The notes below the pieces were generated by a model, which had not been told where the DNA came from, made no database searches, and saw only the letters and a list, made by a program, of their open reading frames with translations. Below, one piece after another: positions 9,801 to 19,128 of a stretch of 64,000 nucleotides of DNA. The position numbers and the translations under genes were made by a program. How positions within the stretch are numbered: position 1 is the first letter of the stretch; every line of letters starts with the position of its first letter. The DNA is taken from positions 186,001 through 250,000 of the forward strand of contig JAKSMX010000001.1 of the NCBI GenBank assembly GCA_024400305.1, written 5' to 3'. Source of the DNA: Bacteroidales bacterium. Lineage in GTDB: Bacteria; Bacteroidota; Bacteroidia; Bacteroidales; F082.

Positions 9801-11229
9801 AAGGGTCAGAATCGAACGGGAACATGAAGTCGCAGGCAGGGCCTACTGTACCGGCTGCGCCAGGAACTGCTGTTCCGCCGTATTCCATCTTGGCGCCGTT
9901 CTTCCAGATACCCTGGAGGAGAAGATAATATTCTGCTGCTTCGTCAGGGTCACCGTTGATTGGGTTGTTCGTGTTGTTGTGGTAAACGAAACGGCGCATA
10001 CCGAAACGTTCGTCATCGACGATACCATTGCCGAAGTTCACACCGTTGATGCTTTCGTCGCAGATCTGGGTGCTGTCGCCAGTAATATCATCATACACAT
10101 ATTTAGGATTGTCCAGTCCGTCAGGATCGAGATAAGGTCCCTGGAAGAAGTCAACACCGACCGCCGGAGGGTTCGCACCGTATGCCTCGGTCTGACCGCT
10201 ACCGTCAACAGGAGCTCCGTTGTAACCGTAACCGAGACCACGTGACACGTCGCAGCCGACATAGTCGTCCTTCGCATAGCCAAGGTCAACGTCTGTCCAA
10301 GGTGAGAAGTATGTGTTCGTCAAGGTGTAAGTTGAACGGTTGATAATCTCATAGCTGTAGAACGTCATGTTGTTGATTTCGTCATTGGTCGCGAAAGCAA
10401 AGGCTTGTGCTCTGATTTCCATACCGATGGCGGCACCGCCGGTCTCAGTGTGAGAGTTACCTTTATCATTGAACACCCACCAGATTGTCTGGTCGCCCTT
10501 GATGACCTGGTCAGCGAGGATGGAGCCTTTCACTGTGCCCTTCCATTCTTCCTCCATTGTAGGAACCTGTGTGTGGCACAATACATTATCAATATCGTAA
10601 TAAGGATAGTCGCCCTGGCTTGGGTTGTACTCGCCGTCTTCATCGTAATCATAGAAAGGTGCGAGATAGTGGCTTGCGTTGGCCGGGCCGTGAGCAGGCC
10701 AGTTCGCGATGCTTGAAGGAATTGTGTAACCTTCTTTGAAGCTTCCCGGCCCTTCAAAGTTAGCGAGGAAATCATCAACTTCAGCGCGTGTGATTATGTA
10801 CATTTTATCGTACATCATACATGTCTGAGCATCGATGGACGCTGTTCCGTCAACTGTCAGCGGACCTGTCCAGAAGTCGTTACCTTTCTGACGGAAGCGG
10901 ATTGCGGAACACTTCAGCTGGTTGTTGACGTCCATACCTGCGATCCACAATGAACCAGCATACAGTGATGTTGCGGAACCGTTTGCCGGGATGTAGTATT
11001 TTGCACCGGATCCACCAGGGAGGTCCCACCACATATCACCACCGGCATTGACACGGACTCTTGCATTGTTGATGTTCAGCCATGCAAATGTTGAAGAAGG
11101 TGTACATCCGGCTGTGACTTGTTTCAGATTCCGAGTCTGTGGCCCTTCATAATGGTACTTCTCGGATCTTGCTTCAGTTACACTTGCAATAAGAAATGCA
11201 ACAGTTAATAAACGAAATAAAGTCTTCAT
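6841..11229 (-). CDS. Giant T9SS-exported surface protein with type A sorting domain
   Basis: 1462 residues from the ATG at 11229, chosen because it gives a good signal peptide (MKTLFRLLTVAFLIASVTEARS) and a 22-bp gap to the upstream stop; an earlier ATG overlaps that gene. The mature N-terminus has NNARVRVNAGGDMWWDLPGG and LYAGSLWIAGMDVNNQLK, a pattern I recall from very long secreted Bacteroidota proteins of unknown role. The last ~100 residues form a T9SS type A sorting domain: VVPNPYYAYS, then VTIYSVNGTKIRQF, then IDWDLTNHANTPIASGIYI. The cargo should be moved across the outer membrane by T9SS and attached to the surface. The middle part shows many Asp/Asn/Pro-rich stretches and no enzyme motif I recognise. 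It sits between its TonB receptor and PorV-like neighbours. Confidence 0.85.
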   Translation of the reverse strand: MKTLFRLLTVAFLIASVTEARSEKYHYEGPQTRNLKQVTAGCTPSSTFAWLNINNARVRVNAGGDMWWDLPGGSGAKYYIPANGSATSLYAGSLWIAGMDVNNQLKCSAIRFRQKGNDFWTGPLTVDGTASIDAQTCMMYDKMYIITRAEVDDFLANFEGPGSFKEGYTIPSSIANWPAHGPANASHYLAPFYDYDEDGEYNPSQGDYPYYDIDNVLCHTQVPTMEEEWKGTVKGSILADQVIKGDQTIWWVFNDKGNSHTETGGAAIGMEIRAQAFAFATNDEINNMTFYSYEIINRSTYTLTNTYFSPWTDVDLGYAKDDYVGCDVSRGLGYGYNGAPVDGSGQTEAYGANPPAVGVDFFQGPYLDPDGLDNPKYVYDDITGDSTQICDESINGVNFGNGIVDDERFGMRRFVYHNNTNNPINGDPDEAAEYYLLLQGIWKNGAKMEYGGTAVPGAAGTVGPACDFMFPFDSDPCNWGTGGVVPNGGFNQNGFYWSEETGDSGNPNPVEDRRFMQSAGPFTLKAGAVNYITFGVPWARANTGKAWASVELLRKVDDKCQSMFDNCFKVLDGPNAPDLTIRELDRKLVIYLSNSETSNNYNESYVEKDPNIQGPHPVDSTMDKDPYYRFEGYQVYQLANERVSVDELNDETKARLVYQCDVKNNVGTIINFIYNDDLKHNVPTMMVQGGDNGIHHSFIVTQDEFTSNNDPTLVNHKTYYFMAIAYAYNSYMEYSDDPNVLNGLHGQKEPYLAGRKNIKLYSAVPHKIINGTEVTSNYNDQPEITRWVGRGNGGLQTEICDSQIEELLAKAPANYSNGPERNVYGMESYPVIYHPTYKKGYGPVNVKIVDPLNVKPADYSLEFFDFKPTTIYNVTGDQGIAGDSAQKMAFSWVLTDVETGETFWAIKTTEENNEQLFLERGISVDILQSWDFGPIKVGTTGTQSDEVAAYATLSPQNGMITTSVIYADSSNRWLSGIRDSDVLANNALNWIRSGTYKDTGENGDPANNDYNMKSGAYEKGSKPYDPTEDFENIAEGTWAPYILCNMSGNAGAYNPGPVYPKANCREDTIFHRIGSIDIVLTADKSKWTRCPVVEMCMDKNLSEGNMKRFSLRDHASVDRDGNYAESKDMEPSDDPNDPNYISAHGMGWFPGYAIDIETGARLNMLYGEDSFYPDLNGRDMLFNPPAVTELVAQNDPSVQIADPVIFDQIDGTAIFGAKHFVYIFPMVDNVRKGSNSLGFFEFGCPAYDAGRKLYETLEFMDLKDKDIFRVVFWSLPTWVGMPMAIEGKEWLPENNPVKISVRINTPYKEGYGTMQLDTLTDYVYDTIYHNGLLPYYEFSTKGCEPTKNVAEKAASDLDLIKVVPNPYYAYSSYEGNALVHKVKIANVPDKCVVTIYSVNGTKIRQFKKDDATTTSIDWDLTNHANTPIASGIYIIHVKDNTTGGEKTVKFYCAMRQIDLNTF

Positions 11230-11251
11230 ATTACCAGTAATTTTTTTCTGT

Positions 11252-14200
11252 TTAGAAGTTAAAGATAACACCAATTCTGAACTGACGTGGTGACGAGTAA
11301 TTGTAGAAGTTGTTCACATACAAGCTGTACAATTCGCAATATGCGTCAGCGTTTGTCTGTGTGTTGATTTCACGCTGCCATTCAGGTGCTGAGAGGTAGC
11401 CGTCATCATCAGGGTTGCCTGTTGATGCATAGACACCCTCGACATTCTTTGAATTGAGCACGTTGAGAACCTGCAGATAGACATTGAGGTAAGCCTCACG
11501 TCCGTCTTTCTCCTTGTTGGCCTTGAAGTAGATGTCCTTGTCAAGACGGAGGTCGAAACGGAATGCCCACGGGAGGCGTGATCCGTAGTATGAACCCTTA
11601 AGGATGTTCGACGTGTTGCCGGCGATAGGTGAGTTGATATTCGATGATGCGGTGTAAGGAGTACCTGAACCGCCCTGCAACGTGATTGCGAGACCTGTGT
11701 TGGCAAGCCACTGGATAGGCTTCTTGCCTGATTTCTCACGCTTTGACACCGGGCCGTTGTAGTCCTTACCGTCTGCGAAACGGTAGTCCAAAGTGACATT
11801 GAACTGGTGACGGCGGTCCCAAGGCATCGGGAATGTTGAACGCAAGTTAGGGACACCAGCCGCGATCAATGCGCTCATCGTCGTCGATGAAGCACCGGTG
11901 GCGTTGGTGAACTGCAATGTGTATGATGCACGCAAACGGACATTCTTGGTCCTGCGAAGGTCGTATGATGCCGTGAGACCCTTGACAGTACCGAAGTCCA
12001 AGTTGCTGTATGATGAGTAATCCTTCGGGTATGCACCTGTGTAACGATACATCTGGATCATGTCACGCAACTCACGGTAGTAAGCGGTGATTGTCATTGA
12101 CGACGTGTTGTTCAGCTTCTGGGTGAAACCGAGTTCATAGTCGATTGTCTGCGACGGCTTCAAAGCCGGGTTGTTGATCGTAGCGCTGATCTGTGAGAAA
12201 TAGTAATATGTGTAGATGTTCGTGTAGATGTTCGACGGACGCTGTGTCAACACATCATAGTGTGCGAAGAACAAAGCCTCGTCGGAGATCGGGAAGGAGA
12301 ATGAGATACGCGGCATGACGCACCATTTCGGATCGTAGTCCGCAAATGAGTTCTGGTCAACATGCTGCTGTGTTTCATTCTTAACCCATGCTGTGACACC
12401 GGCACCAGCATCCAATGTGGTAGGGTCGCTGATCTCAGCGCCTTCTGCATTGTACCATGTGTTGCCGCTGCGGAAGCCCTGGATGCTCGTGATGTCGTCG
12501 ATCTTGTTGACATACATCGCGAAGTCATTGCCTATGTTCGAAGGGCGGTTGACAAGCGTGCCGTTCGGAAGTTCGATCTTGCTGTTGTCAGCTTCGCTGA
12601 GCTGGTCACCGACTGTATAGTAATCATAAAGGATATACGGGTCCTTCAAGACCTTCTGGTTGGCGTCGAAGCGGTCAACACGGAGACCGACGTTGAAGAT
12701 AAGGTCTTTGAATGCGAACTTATCCTGGATGTAACCTGCGATGTAGATAGGTCTGTATGAACCCACCGGACGCGTGTAATTACCGTTTTCGTCAACTTCA
12801 GTGAAGAAGTCATTGAAACTCGGCTGGCTTGAGAGCTTGTTGCCTTTATAGTCGTACCCGTAGTATGAAACGTATGAGTTACCATCCTGCGTCAACTCGT
12901 CAGGTGTGAACATGCTGATGTCATAGCCGTCTTTGAGAATTGCCTTGTGCATGACACCGTATTCGTCATAGTATTCAATGCTGTTGTCATTGAAATCGTA
13001 TGAATCTGTGTTGATCCAGTCTGTCCCATTGACATTAAGACCCAATGCCTTACGGAGGTTGGCGTCAAACATATACTGGTCGTCAGCATTGTACTTTCTC
13101 TTGTAAATGATTGTATCAACGAAGCCGTCGTATGAAACGACTTCAGGATTGCTCATGTCCAACTGGTCGATATGGAAGTTGGCGAGGTTCCTCATCATGT
13201 ACCAGAGGCTGCTTCCCGCGACACCGTATGACCTGCTGTTACGCTGCTCATACTGGAAACCGATCTTAAGTTCGTGGTTCCCTATTGTCATGGCTGTTGC
13301 GAGGCTCACGTTGAACAGGTCGCTTTCGCTGTATGCGTAGCTTGTCTGGACTGTGCCGGGAGCTGCATAGAGGCCGTAGAATGCGCTTGGTGACTGTGAG
13401 TTGAGAAGACCCATGTTCAACTGAAGGTTGTCGAAGTTGTCATAGTGCAGATATGGGTCAGTGTAAAGGTCATAAATCTGTGAGGTATAATTCGATAGCA
13501 ACGGATTGAATGTACCTGGCTCGAATGTGACCAGAGTATCATTGTCCCAGCTGTTCAAGACCCACACGTTGTCATAAACATGATGACCGATTGAGTCGCC
13601 GGCCTCATTGCGGACTGTCACATCCGCCGAGCCGAGTTCGTAGGTAGGAGTCTTATAGATGGAATATTTACCGAGGTATCCATATTTCCAGATGTCCTTG
13701 CCATGGTCAGGGTCGTAGTTCAAGGCATTGTAGCGCGAGTAGTCAACCTGCAGGCTGTAGTAGAAGTTCTTGAACAATGATGTGCTTTCAGGATCTGTCG
13801 GGAATCTCTGTGAGAAACGTCCGTAAACACGCCATGTCTGGTCTTCGTAGATGTAGTTCTTGTCGTAGTTGAAATACTCATGGTTACGTGAGAATCCGTG
13901 ACCTCTTGACTTGTTGTAGTTGCCACCGATGATAAGGTTGATGGTTTCGGTCGTGCGGATATTAAGGTTACCCGTGGCTGTGGCGTCCCAGTTTGCTGTG
14001 TTCATGGAGTTCTTGATATATTCCATTGAACCCATCCTCGTATATTCACCGTTAGGATAGACCGCATTGCTTGCGCCGGCGATACGGAGAGGCTTGTTCT
14101 TGATGGATTCCAGCCAGCTGTCGGTGGCCTTGTAGTGACCGATAGCGGAGATGGCGCCGTCCTTGCTGTAGTTGAACTCACCTGCGAGGAAGAAACCGAC

Positions 14201-14998
14201 GATTGTCTCCTTGGTCTTTCTGTTCTTGATGAGTGGTCCCTGCAAGTTGAGACCGGCTCTGCTATGGCCGTAGCTATCGACTGACTGCTCTAATTCAACG
14301 CCGAAGCCGAACTGCCTTGAAGGGCCTTTCGTTGTCATGTTGATGATACCGCCTGTGGCGTCACCGTACATGGCCGGAGTACCTGAAAGCATGACCTCGA
14401 CCTGGTCGATAGCTGATTGCGGGACTGATGATGAACCGATGACACGGACACCGTCAACATAATAAACTGTACCTTCGGAACGGGCGCCACGCATGTTCAT
14501 GTCACCATCGCCCGACTGGAACACGCCACCGACCGTAGCCGCGACAGCGTTTGCTGAACGGCTCGGCATCTTGGCGATTTCCTCGGCGGTGATGGTCGCA
14601 CCCGAAGAAGTCTGGTCCTTTGAAATCAAAGGCACCTTGTAATCGACAATCTCAACGGCATCCAGCACTTCTGACTGCATGCTCAAAGCGATGTCCTGGA
14701 ATGTGATTTTGTTAGGCGAAATGACAACACCTTTCATAATGAATGTGTTGTAGCCAACAAAAGTCGCTTTCAGGTCGTACGTTCCCGGAGGAATAGGGTT
14801 GATGTCATAGTTGCCATCGAAATCGGATGAAGCACCTCCGATCTGCACGCCGCCGCTCTCAAGAACAACGTTTGCAAACGGAATTGTCTCACCGGTCGTT
14901 TTGTCAGTAATGACACCCTTTAGTCGACCTTGTTGTGCAAATGCCAACGACCACGACGTCAGCATAATGCAGAGGGTAAATAGTAATTTTCTTAACAT
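11252..14998 (-). CDS. TonB-dependent outer-membrane receptor with carboxypeptidase-regulatory-like domain
   Basis: 1248 residues. A signal peptide (to about residue 22, ...SLAFAQQ) is followed by a carboxypeptidase-regulatory-like beta-sandwich (LKGVITDKTTGETIPFANVV, residues 25-110), a plug domain (about 125-235, with MRGARSEGTVYYVDGVRV) and a long TonB barrel ending in FNF. It is the first gene of the operon and has its own promoter at 15049-15080. Receptors of this class import or help export large ligands using TonB energy. There is no SusD gene here; the partners are a T9SS cargo and a PorV-like barrel instead, so a canonical polysaccharide-utilisation role is not supported. Confidence 0.9.
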   Translation of the reverse strand: MLRKLLFTLCIMLTSWSLAFAQQGRLKGVITDKTTGETIPFANVVLESGGVQIGGASSDFDGNYDINPIPPGTYDLKATFVGYNTFIMKGVVISPNKITFQDIALSMQSEVLDAVEIVDYKVPLISKDQTSSGATITAEEIAKMPSRSANAVAATVGGVFQSGDGDMNMRGARSEGTVYYVDGVRVIGSSSVPQSAIDQVEVMLSGTPAMYGDATGGIINMTTKGPSRQFGFGVELEQSVDSYGHSRAGLNLQGPLIKNRKTKETIVGFFLAGEFNYSKDGAISAIGHYKATDSWLESIKNKPLRIAGASNAVYPNGEYTRMGSMEYIKNSMNTANWDATATGNLNIRTTETINLIIGGNYNKSRGHGFSRNHEYFNYDKNYIYEDQTWRVYGRFSQRFPTDPESTSLFKNFYYSLQVDYSRYNALNYDPDHGKDIWKYGYLGKYSIYKTPTYELGSADVTVRNEAGDSIGHHVYDNVWVLNSWDNDTLVTFEPGTFNPLLSNYTSQIYDLYTDPYLHYDNFDNLQLNMGLLNSQSPSAFYGLYAAPGTVQTSYAYSESDLFNVSLATAMTIGNHELKIGFQYEQRNSRSYGVAGSSLWYMMRNLANFHIDQLDMSNPEVVSYDGFVDTIIYKRKYNADDQYMFDANLRKALGLNVNGTDWINTDSYDFNDNSIEYYDEYGVMHKAILKDGYDISMFTPDELTQDGNSYVSYYGYDYKGNKLSSQPSFNDFFTEVDENGNYTRPVGSYRPIYIAGYIQDKFAFKDLIFNVGLRVDRFDANQKVLKDPYILYDYYTVGDQLSEADNSKIELPNGTLVNRPSNIGNDFAMYVNKIDDITSIQGFRSGNTWYNAEGAEISDPTTLDAGAGVTAWVKNETQQHVDQNSFADYDPKWCVMPRISFSFPISDEALFFAHYDVLTQRPSNIYTNIYTYYYFSQISATINNPALKPSQTIDYELGFTQKLNNTSSMTITAYYRELRDMIQMYRYTGAYPKDYSSYSNLDFGTVKGLTASYDLRRTKNVRLRASYTLQFTNATGASSTTMSALIAAGVPNLRSTFPMPWDRRHQFNVTLDYRFADGKDYNGPVSKREKSGKKPIQWLANTGLAITLQGGSGTPYTASSNINSPIAGNTSNILKGSYYGSRLPWAFRFDLRLDKDIYFKANKEKDGREAYLNVYLQVLNVLNSKNVEGVYASTGNPDDDGYLSAPEWQREINTQTNADAYCELYSLYVNNFYNYSSPRQFRIGVIFNF

Positions 14999-15048
14999 AC
15001 CTTGAAATTTTATGTTATACTACGTTATGTTGCATTATAAACGGGGTT

Positions 15049-15080
15049 CAAAATTACAACAATTTTTGAAACCTTACAAA
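15049..15080 (-). promoter_or_regulatory. Promoter of the TonB/T9SS/PorV operon
   Basis: Minus strand: TTTG at 15077-15080 and TAATTTTG at 15049-15056, 20 nt apart, close to the TTTG-N19-TAnnTTTG consensus. The leader to the ATG is about 50 nt. A second possible -7 box (TATTTTTG) is at 15122-15129. Confidence 0.6.
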
Positions 15081-15281
15081 CAAAATGAAAAATAACTCCT
15101 AAAATATTTTTCAACAATACACAAAAATACCTTATAACTCTCTCAAAATAAGACATTTAAAAAAATATTTTTTTTTCGCCTTTTTGCACTTACACCGAAA
15201 ATTTTAGGGTTTTAGGAACTTTTTTCACCCGTTAAGAACGCATTTTCACATCATACACCTACTATTAATAGTGTGCATTTC

Positions 15282-16031
15282 TCACAAATTGCGAATTAAT
15301 TCGATGATTTTTTCTTTTTTCCGTCTCGAAACAGGTATCCTCGAACCGTCCGACAGCACCAACTCCATGCTGTCACGGACGAAATTCATGATGCAGCTGT
15401 CGTTGACCAAATGCGACTTGTGAGTCCTTGTAAATCCAAAGGGTTCCAGCATCTCCTCCACCTCCTTCAACGTCTTGCTTATCATCACGCTTCCGCCGTC
15501 CTTGAAATGGAAAACCGTATAATAATTGTCCGAAACGCAATGCACGATGTCATCGACATTCACCACATTCATCTCATCGGAAGTTGAAAGCACGATCTTC
15601 CTGCTCTGCTGGTTGCCGGCGGTATCGAGATTCTTCACGAACTCGTTGTACTTCCGCTCCGCAACTCTCCTCTCCATCTCCGCCTTCACCTTCGTGATGG
15701 CATTCAAATAATCGTTGATATCCAATGGCTTAAGAAGATAGTCAACGACCGAGAGATGGAATGCGTCGATGGCGTAATGCTCGTATGCGGAGATGATTAT
15801 CACGCAGAAATCATCGCTGTTGAACTCCCTGATGACATCCAGCCCGGTCCCGTCGGGCATCTCGATGTCGAGAAACACCAGGTCGGGGCGGTAATTCCTT
15901 ATGGCCGTTATCCCCGACTTCGCATCGGCGCACTCGGCGCAGATCGTCACATCCGGCGTGAACTTCGTGATCACCGTGCGCAACACGTCGCGCGACAGCT
16001 TCTCGTCTTCAATTATTATACTTCTAATCAT
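15282..16031 (-). CDS. LytTR-family response regulator
   Basis: 249 residues. The receiver domain (1-120) has the acidic pair (EDE, residues 8-10), phosphoacceptor Asp55 in LVFLDIEMPDGTG, and Lys101 in LLKPLD. The C-terminal LytTR DNA-binding domain (about 145-249) contains the FTRTHKSHLVN signature. The ATG lies inside the last codons of the sensor kinase gene (8-bp overlap), so the two are translationally coupled partners. LytTR regulators bind short direct repeats near promoters. The TonB/T9SS/PorV operon starts 284 bp downstream on the same strand and is the obvious candidate target, by position only. Confidence 0.93.
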   Translation of the reverse strand: MIRSIIIEDEKLSRDVLRTVITKFTPDVTICAECADAKSGITAIRNYRPDLVFLDIEMPDGTGLDVIREFNSDDFCVIIISAYEHYAIDAFHLSVVDYLLKPLDINDYLNAITKVKAEMERRVAERKYNEFVKNLDTAGNQQSRKIVLSTSDEMNVVNVDDIVHCVSDNYYTVFHFKDGGSVMISKTLKEVEEMLEPFGFTRTHKSHLVNDSCIMNFVRDSMELVLSDGSRIPVSRRKKEKIIELIRNL

Positions 16032-19000
16032 TGCAACACATTATTATTTCGACCCTGGTGCCGCAGGCGTTTCCGGCATCATCGTATAAATCGGTGATTT
16101 TCACGCTGTACTCGCCTTTCGACACCTCGTTAAGAATTTCCAATCTCTGTTTTGTTATGCTCGTGGCATGAGATTTCTCGGTCTTGCCCAGCTCCCTCCT
16201 TATCTGCGCCGCCTTCACACGCCCGATGCCGTTGTCCTCGATGACAAACAAAATGCTGCCGGCACTCATCCGCCTGACTTCAATCTTCAGCAGCCCGCCA
16301 GCCGCCTTGTAAGCAAGGCCGTGAATCACGGCGTTCTCCGCAAACGGCTGCAACAGCATCGATGCAATCTCGACCTTGTTCATCTGTATGTTGTCGTCAA
16401 CAACAATCTTATAGTCAAACCTGTCGTTGAGCCTGAGCTTCTCCAGGTCGAGATACAGGCGTATCGACTCCAGCTCCTCCGAGAGCAGGATCTTCTCGCG
16501 GCTCGCGTTGTTCAGCACCTTGCGCATGAGTTTGGCGAAGCTGGAAAGATACATCGACGCCTTTATGGTGTCGTTTGTCAGGATGAAACTCTGGATGCTG
16601 TTCAACGTGTTATAAAGGAAATGCGGGTTCATCTGCAGCTGCAACGCCTGGCCTTTAAGCTGGAACATCTTCCGCTCAAGCTCGTTGATTTCCCTCGCAT
16701 GTGCTATCTTGCGGCGTTCCTTCCTGATTTTGCCATAGACCAAAAGGAAAACGAGAAGGAGAACGGCCAGCACCGCCACGACCTTGAAATATATCGTGCC
16801 GTACCATTTCGGCTTCACGACAATCGTCAGATGGAACGGGACGCTGTTCTGGATATTCGCCTCGTTCGACGCTATTAATATAAAGGTGTATGTCCCTGCG
16901 GGCAGGTTTCTGTATTCGGCGCCATGGACGGTGGAGCCGGTGTCGGTCCACTGCTTGTCATAGCCGTCGAGCTTGTATCTGTATTTTATTTTATTGATTT
17001 TGAACAAGTTATAGGCAGAGAAGTTAATTATGAAAGAATTTTCCTCAAACTTCAGGCGCAGGGTGTCGTTGTTGCGGATGTTCATCATGTCGTTTCCCAA
17101 AGATGTGTGGACGTTGTAAACCATCAATTTCGGTTCGGTCTTCTCCTGATTGATATTCAACGGGTTGAACATTGTGAAGCCATTGAATCCGCCGAAATAC
17201 ATCATGCCGTAGTTTCCGCGCATCGCGCCGTTCATAGTGAAGTCGTTGCCCTGCAGCCCGTCGCTGACATTGTAAATGGAGATGGCTCGTGTCGCCTTGT
17301 TGTAAGTCCAGATTCCGACATTCGACGCGACCCATGCGTTGTCTTCATTGTCAAAAACCACCGAATACGCTATTGGGCTGACACCGTCCTTTGCGTTCTT
17401 GAACACCCCGAAAGTCTTGGTGTCAATGTCAAAAGTCACGACACCGTTGTGATACGAGCCGATGTAAAGTTTGCCGTCGTTCCCCTTTGTGATGTTGTAC
17501 AGCACATTGTTGTCTTCAACTTCAAAAACCTCACGACTTCCATCCATGATGGAATAGCGCAAAAGGCCTTTGTCAACTGTGATATACATGAAATCGCCGT
17601 CACAAAGAAGCCCGCGCGAATATCCGTTGAACATTCTTTCAGACGACTTCTCCTTGACGTTGATCTTCGAGACGCCGCTGCTCGTCGCGAGCCATATTCC
17701 ACCGTGATTGTCATTGCATATATCATTGATAATCTGGCGGGAGAAGTCAGGGAGCCACTCTAGAAAGACCCTGTTCCCGGTGTCGAAACAGAAGACGCCT
17801 CGATAGCGTGTCCCGACCCAGAGATACCTGTCCCTGTCATAAAACACCTTGCCCACCCTGACCGATGCCATCCTGCTGTCATCAAGATTATAGTAATCCT
17901 CGAAGCTGTTGTACGAGTTCTTCGTCCTGTTGAAGACGAAAACGCCGTCGTCGGTACCCATGAACAGTTCGTTTTCACCAACCTGCGCGATGCTTCTGAC
18001 AGGAAGGTTGTGAGTGCTTCCGTTATAAAGGCTGAAGGAGGTGAAACTCGAATTATTCTTCACCATGCTGTTGATCCCCAATGCGGTGGCAATCCAATAA
18101 CGCTCGGAGTCGTCCTTGAAAAGCTTTGTGACATAGTCATCGGAAAGGCTGAGGTTCGCAGAGCCGTAACGTGTTATGTTGATTGTCGAGCCGTCATTGA
18201 CATTGAACCTGAAGACACCGTTGCCGTTGGTGCCGACAAGGATCTCATCCTCATCGAAGTCGATGACGTTGGTGATGTCAGGAGTTATCATGCCTCTTCC
18301 TGTAATCTCAAAACGGATCAGGCAAAGGCTATCCGTCTCATTTTCAGCCTTGTACAAACCGTTTTCCGTCCCAAAGAAGACGTGATTTCTGTCGAAGACG
18401 CAGATGTCGCTGACCTTCACATCGTTGAATTTCCTGATGTCGCCGTCACTTTTGACAAACACGCCGTCGGCGCCCGCAATCCACCACTGATTCCTATATT
18501 CATCGAAGGCCATGTCATTAACAGCCAAAGTGTTATCGCAAATCTTTGAGATCTTCTTCCCTTTCCTGTCGAGTTCAAAAAGGCCGTCGTCGGTGCCTAT
18601 CATCACGACATTGCCGCGGGCGTTGTGCATGGCATTTATCTTTTTGTCAGCAAACAGGCCAGACACCTTGCAGTCGCCGATGTTGACTATCGAAAGCCCG
18701 CTTTCGGTGCCGACAAAAAGGCTGTCGCCGACACACAGCAGACTCGTAATCATCGCGTTGATTGACTCGTCGCATTCGTAACTCGTGAAATTGTAGTTGT
18801 CGAAATAAAAAAGTCCGTTGACAGTGCCGAGCCATATCAGGCCGCGGTCGTCCTGAGCCATGGCGGTGACGGTGTAAGAGCTCATGGATGAAGGGGTTAC
18901 GGTTCGATGATAAGAGTTCCGGAAAACCACAAAGCCATCGCTGTCCTGCCCTGAAACAGTGTTTCCCATACCCAAGGCAAGGCAAAAAAACGCGACGGCA

Positions 19001-19032
19001 CACGAAAATATGAAATTCAGACGTTTATCCAT
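16024..19032 (-). CDS. Two-component sensor: periplasmic beta-propellers plus LytS-type histidine kinase
   Basis: 1002 residues. After a signal or TM segment (to about 28) come some fourteen Reg_prop-like repeats (such as GLIWLGTVNGLFYFD and GGIWLATSSGVSKI) making two periplasmic propellers, a Y_Y_Y domain (about 690-755; YRYKLDGYDKQWTDTG), a TM helix (about 760-785) and a coiled linker. The His_kinase domain has phosphoacceptor His804 in MNPHFLYNTLNSIQSFI and an ATPase with PFAENAVIHG and IEDNGIGR. The periplasmic layout matches hybrid sensors of Bacteroides carbohydrate systems, but the kinase is the LytS type and signals to a separate LytTR regulator. The ligand is unknown. Confidence 0.92.
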   Translation of the reverse strand: MDKRLNFIFSCAVAFFCLALGMGNTVSGQDSDGFVVFRNSYHRTVTPSSMSSYTVTAMAQDDRGLIWLGTVNGLFYFDNYNFTSYECDESINAMITSLLCVGDSLFVGTESGLSIVNIGDCKVSGLFADKKINAMHNARGNVVMIGTDDGLFELDRKGKKISKICDNTLAVNDMAFDEYRNQWWIAGADGVFVKSDGDIRKFNDVKVSDICVFDRNHVFFGTENGLYKAENETDSLCLIRFEITGRGMITPDITNVIDFDEDEILVGTNGNGVFRFNVNDGSTINITRYGSANLSLSDDYVTKLFKDDSERYWIATALGINSMVKNNSSFTSFSLYNGSTHNLPVRSIAQVGENELFMGTDDGVFVFNRTKNSYNSFEDYYNLDDSRMASVRVGKVFYDRDRYLWVGTRYRGVFCFDTGNRVFLEWLPDFSRQIINDICNDNHGGIWLATSSGVSKINVKEKSSERMFNGYSRGLLCDGDFMYITVDKGLLRYSIMDGSREVFEVEDNNVLYNITKGNDGKLYIGSYHNGVVTFDIDTKTFGVFKNAKDGVSPIAYSVVFDNEDNAWVASNVGIWTYNKATRAISIYNVSDGLQGNDFTMNGAMRGNYGMMYFGGFNGFTMFNPLNINQEKTEPKLMVYNVHTSLGNDMMNIRNNDTLRLKFEENSFIINFSAYNLFKINKIKYRYKLDGYDKQWTDTGSTVHGAEYRNLPAGTYTFILIASNEANIQNSVPFHLTIVVKPKWYGTIYFKVVAVLAVLLLVFLLVYGKIRKERRKIAHAREINELERKMFQLKGQALQLQMNPHFLYNTLNSIQSFILTNDTIKASMYLSSFAKLMRKVLNNASREKILLSEELESIRLYLDLEKLRLNDRFDYKIVVDDNIQMNKVEIASMLLQPFAENAVIHGLAYKAAGGLLKIEVRRMSAGSILFVIEDNGIGRVKAAQIRRELGKTEKSHATSITKQRLEILNEVSKGEYSVKITDLYDDAGNACGTRVEIIMCCND

Positions 19033-19051
19033 TGTTTTAAAAAAAATCGGA

Positions 19052-19059
19052 CAAATTTA
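19052..19059 (-). promoter_or_regulatory. Candidate -7 box TAAATTTG of the sensor kinase gene
   Basis: Fits TAnnTTTG and lies 20 nt before the ATG at 19032. No -33 box is obvious. It is divergent from the promoter at 19102-19109. Confidence 0.45.
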
Positions 19060-19101
19060 CACATTTTTCAATTACTTATCATACATAAACCGATTTTATG
19101 T

Positions 19102-19109
19102 ATTTTTGT
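19102..19109 (+). promoter_or_regulatory. Candidate -7 box TATTTTTG of the Rieske-like lipoprotein gene
   Basis: Fits TAnnTTTG, 20 nt before the ATG at 19129; the -33 region is AT-rich without a clear TTTG. Confidence 0.5.
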
Positions 19110-19128
19110 TCAAAAATTTTTTGAAAAA

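Noticed and set aside
11252-14998. SusC of a polysaccharide utilisation locus
   Set aside because: No SusD-like gene, no glycoside hydrolase cluster; the partner genes are a T9SS cargo and a PorV-like barrel.
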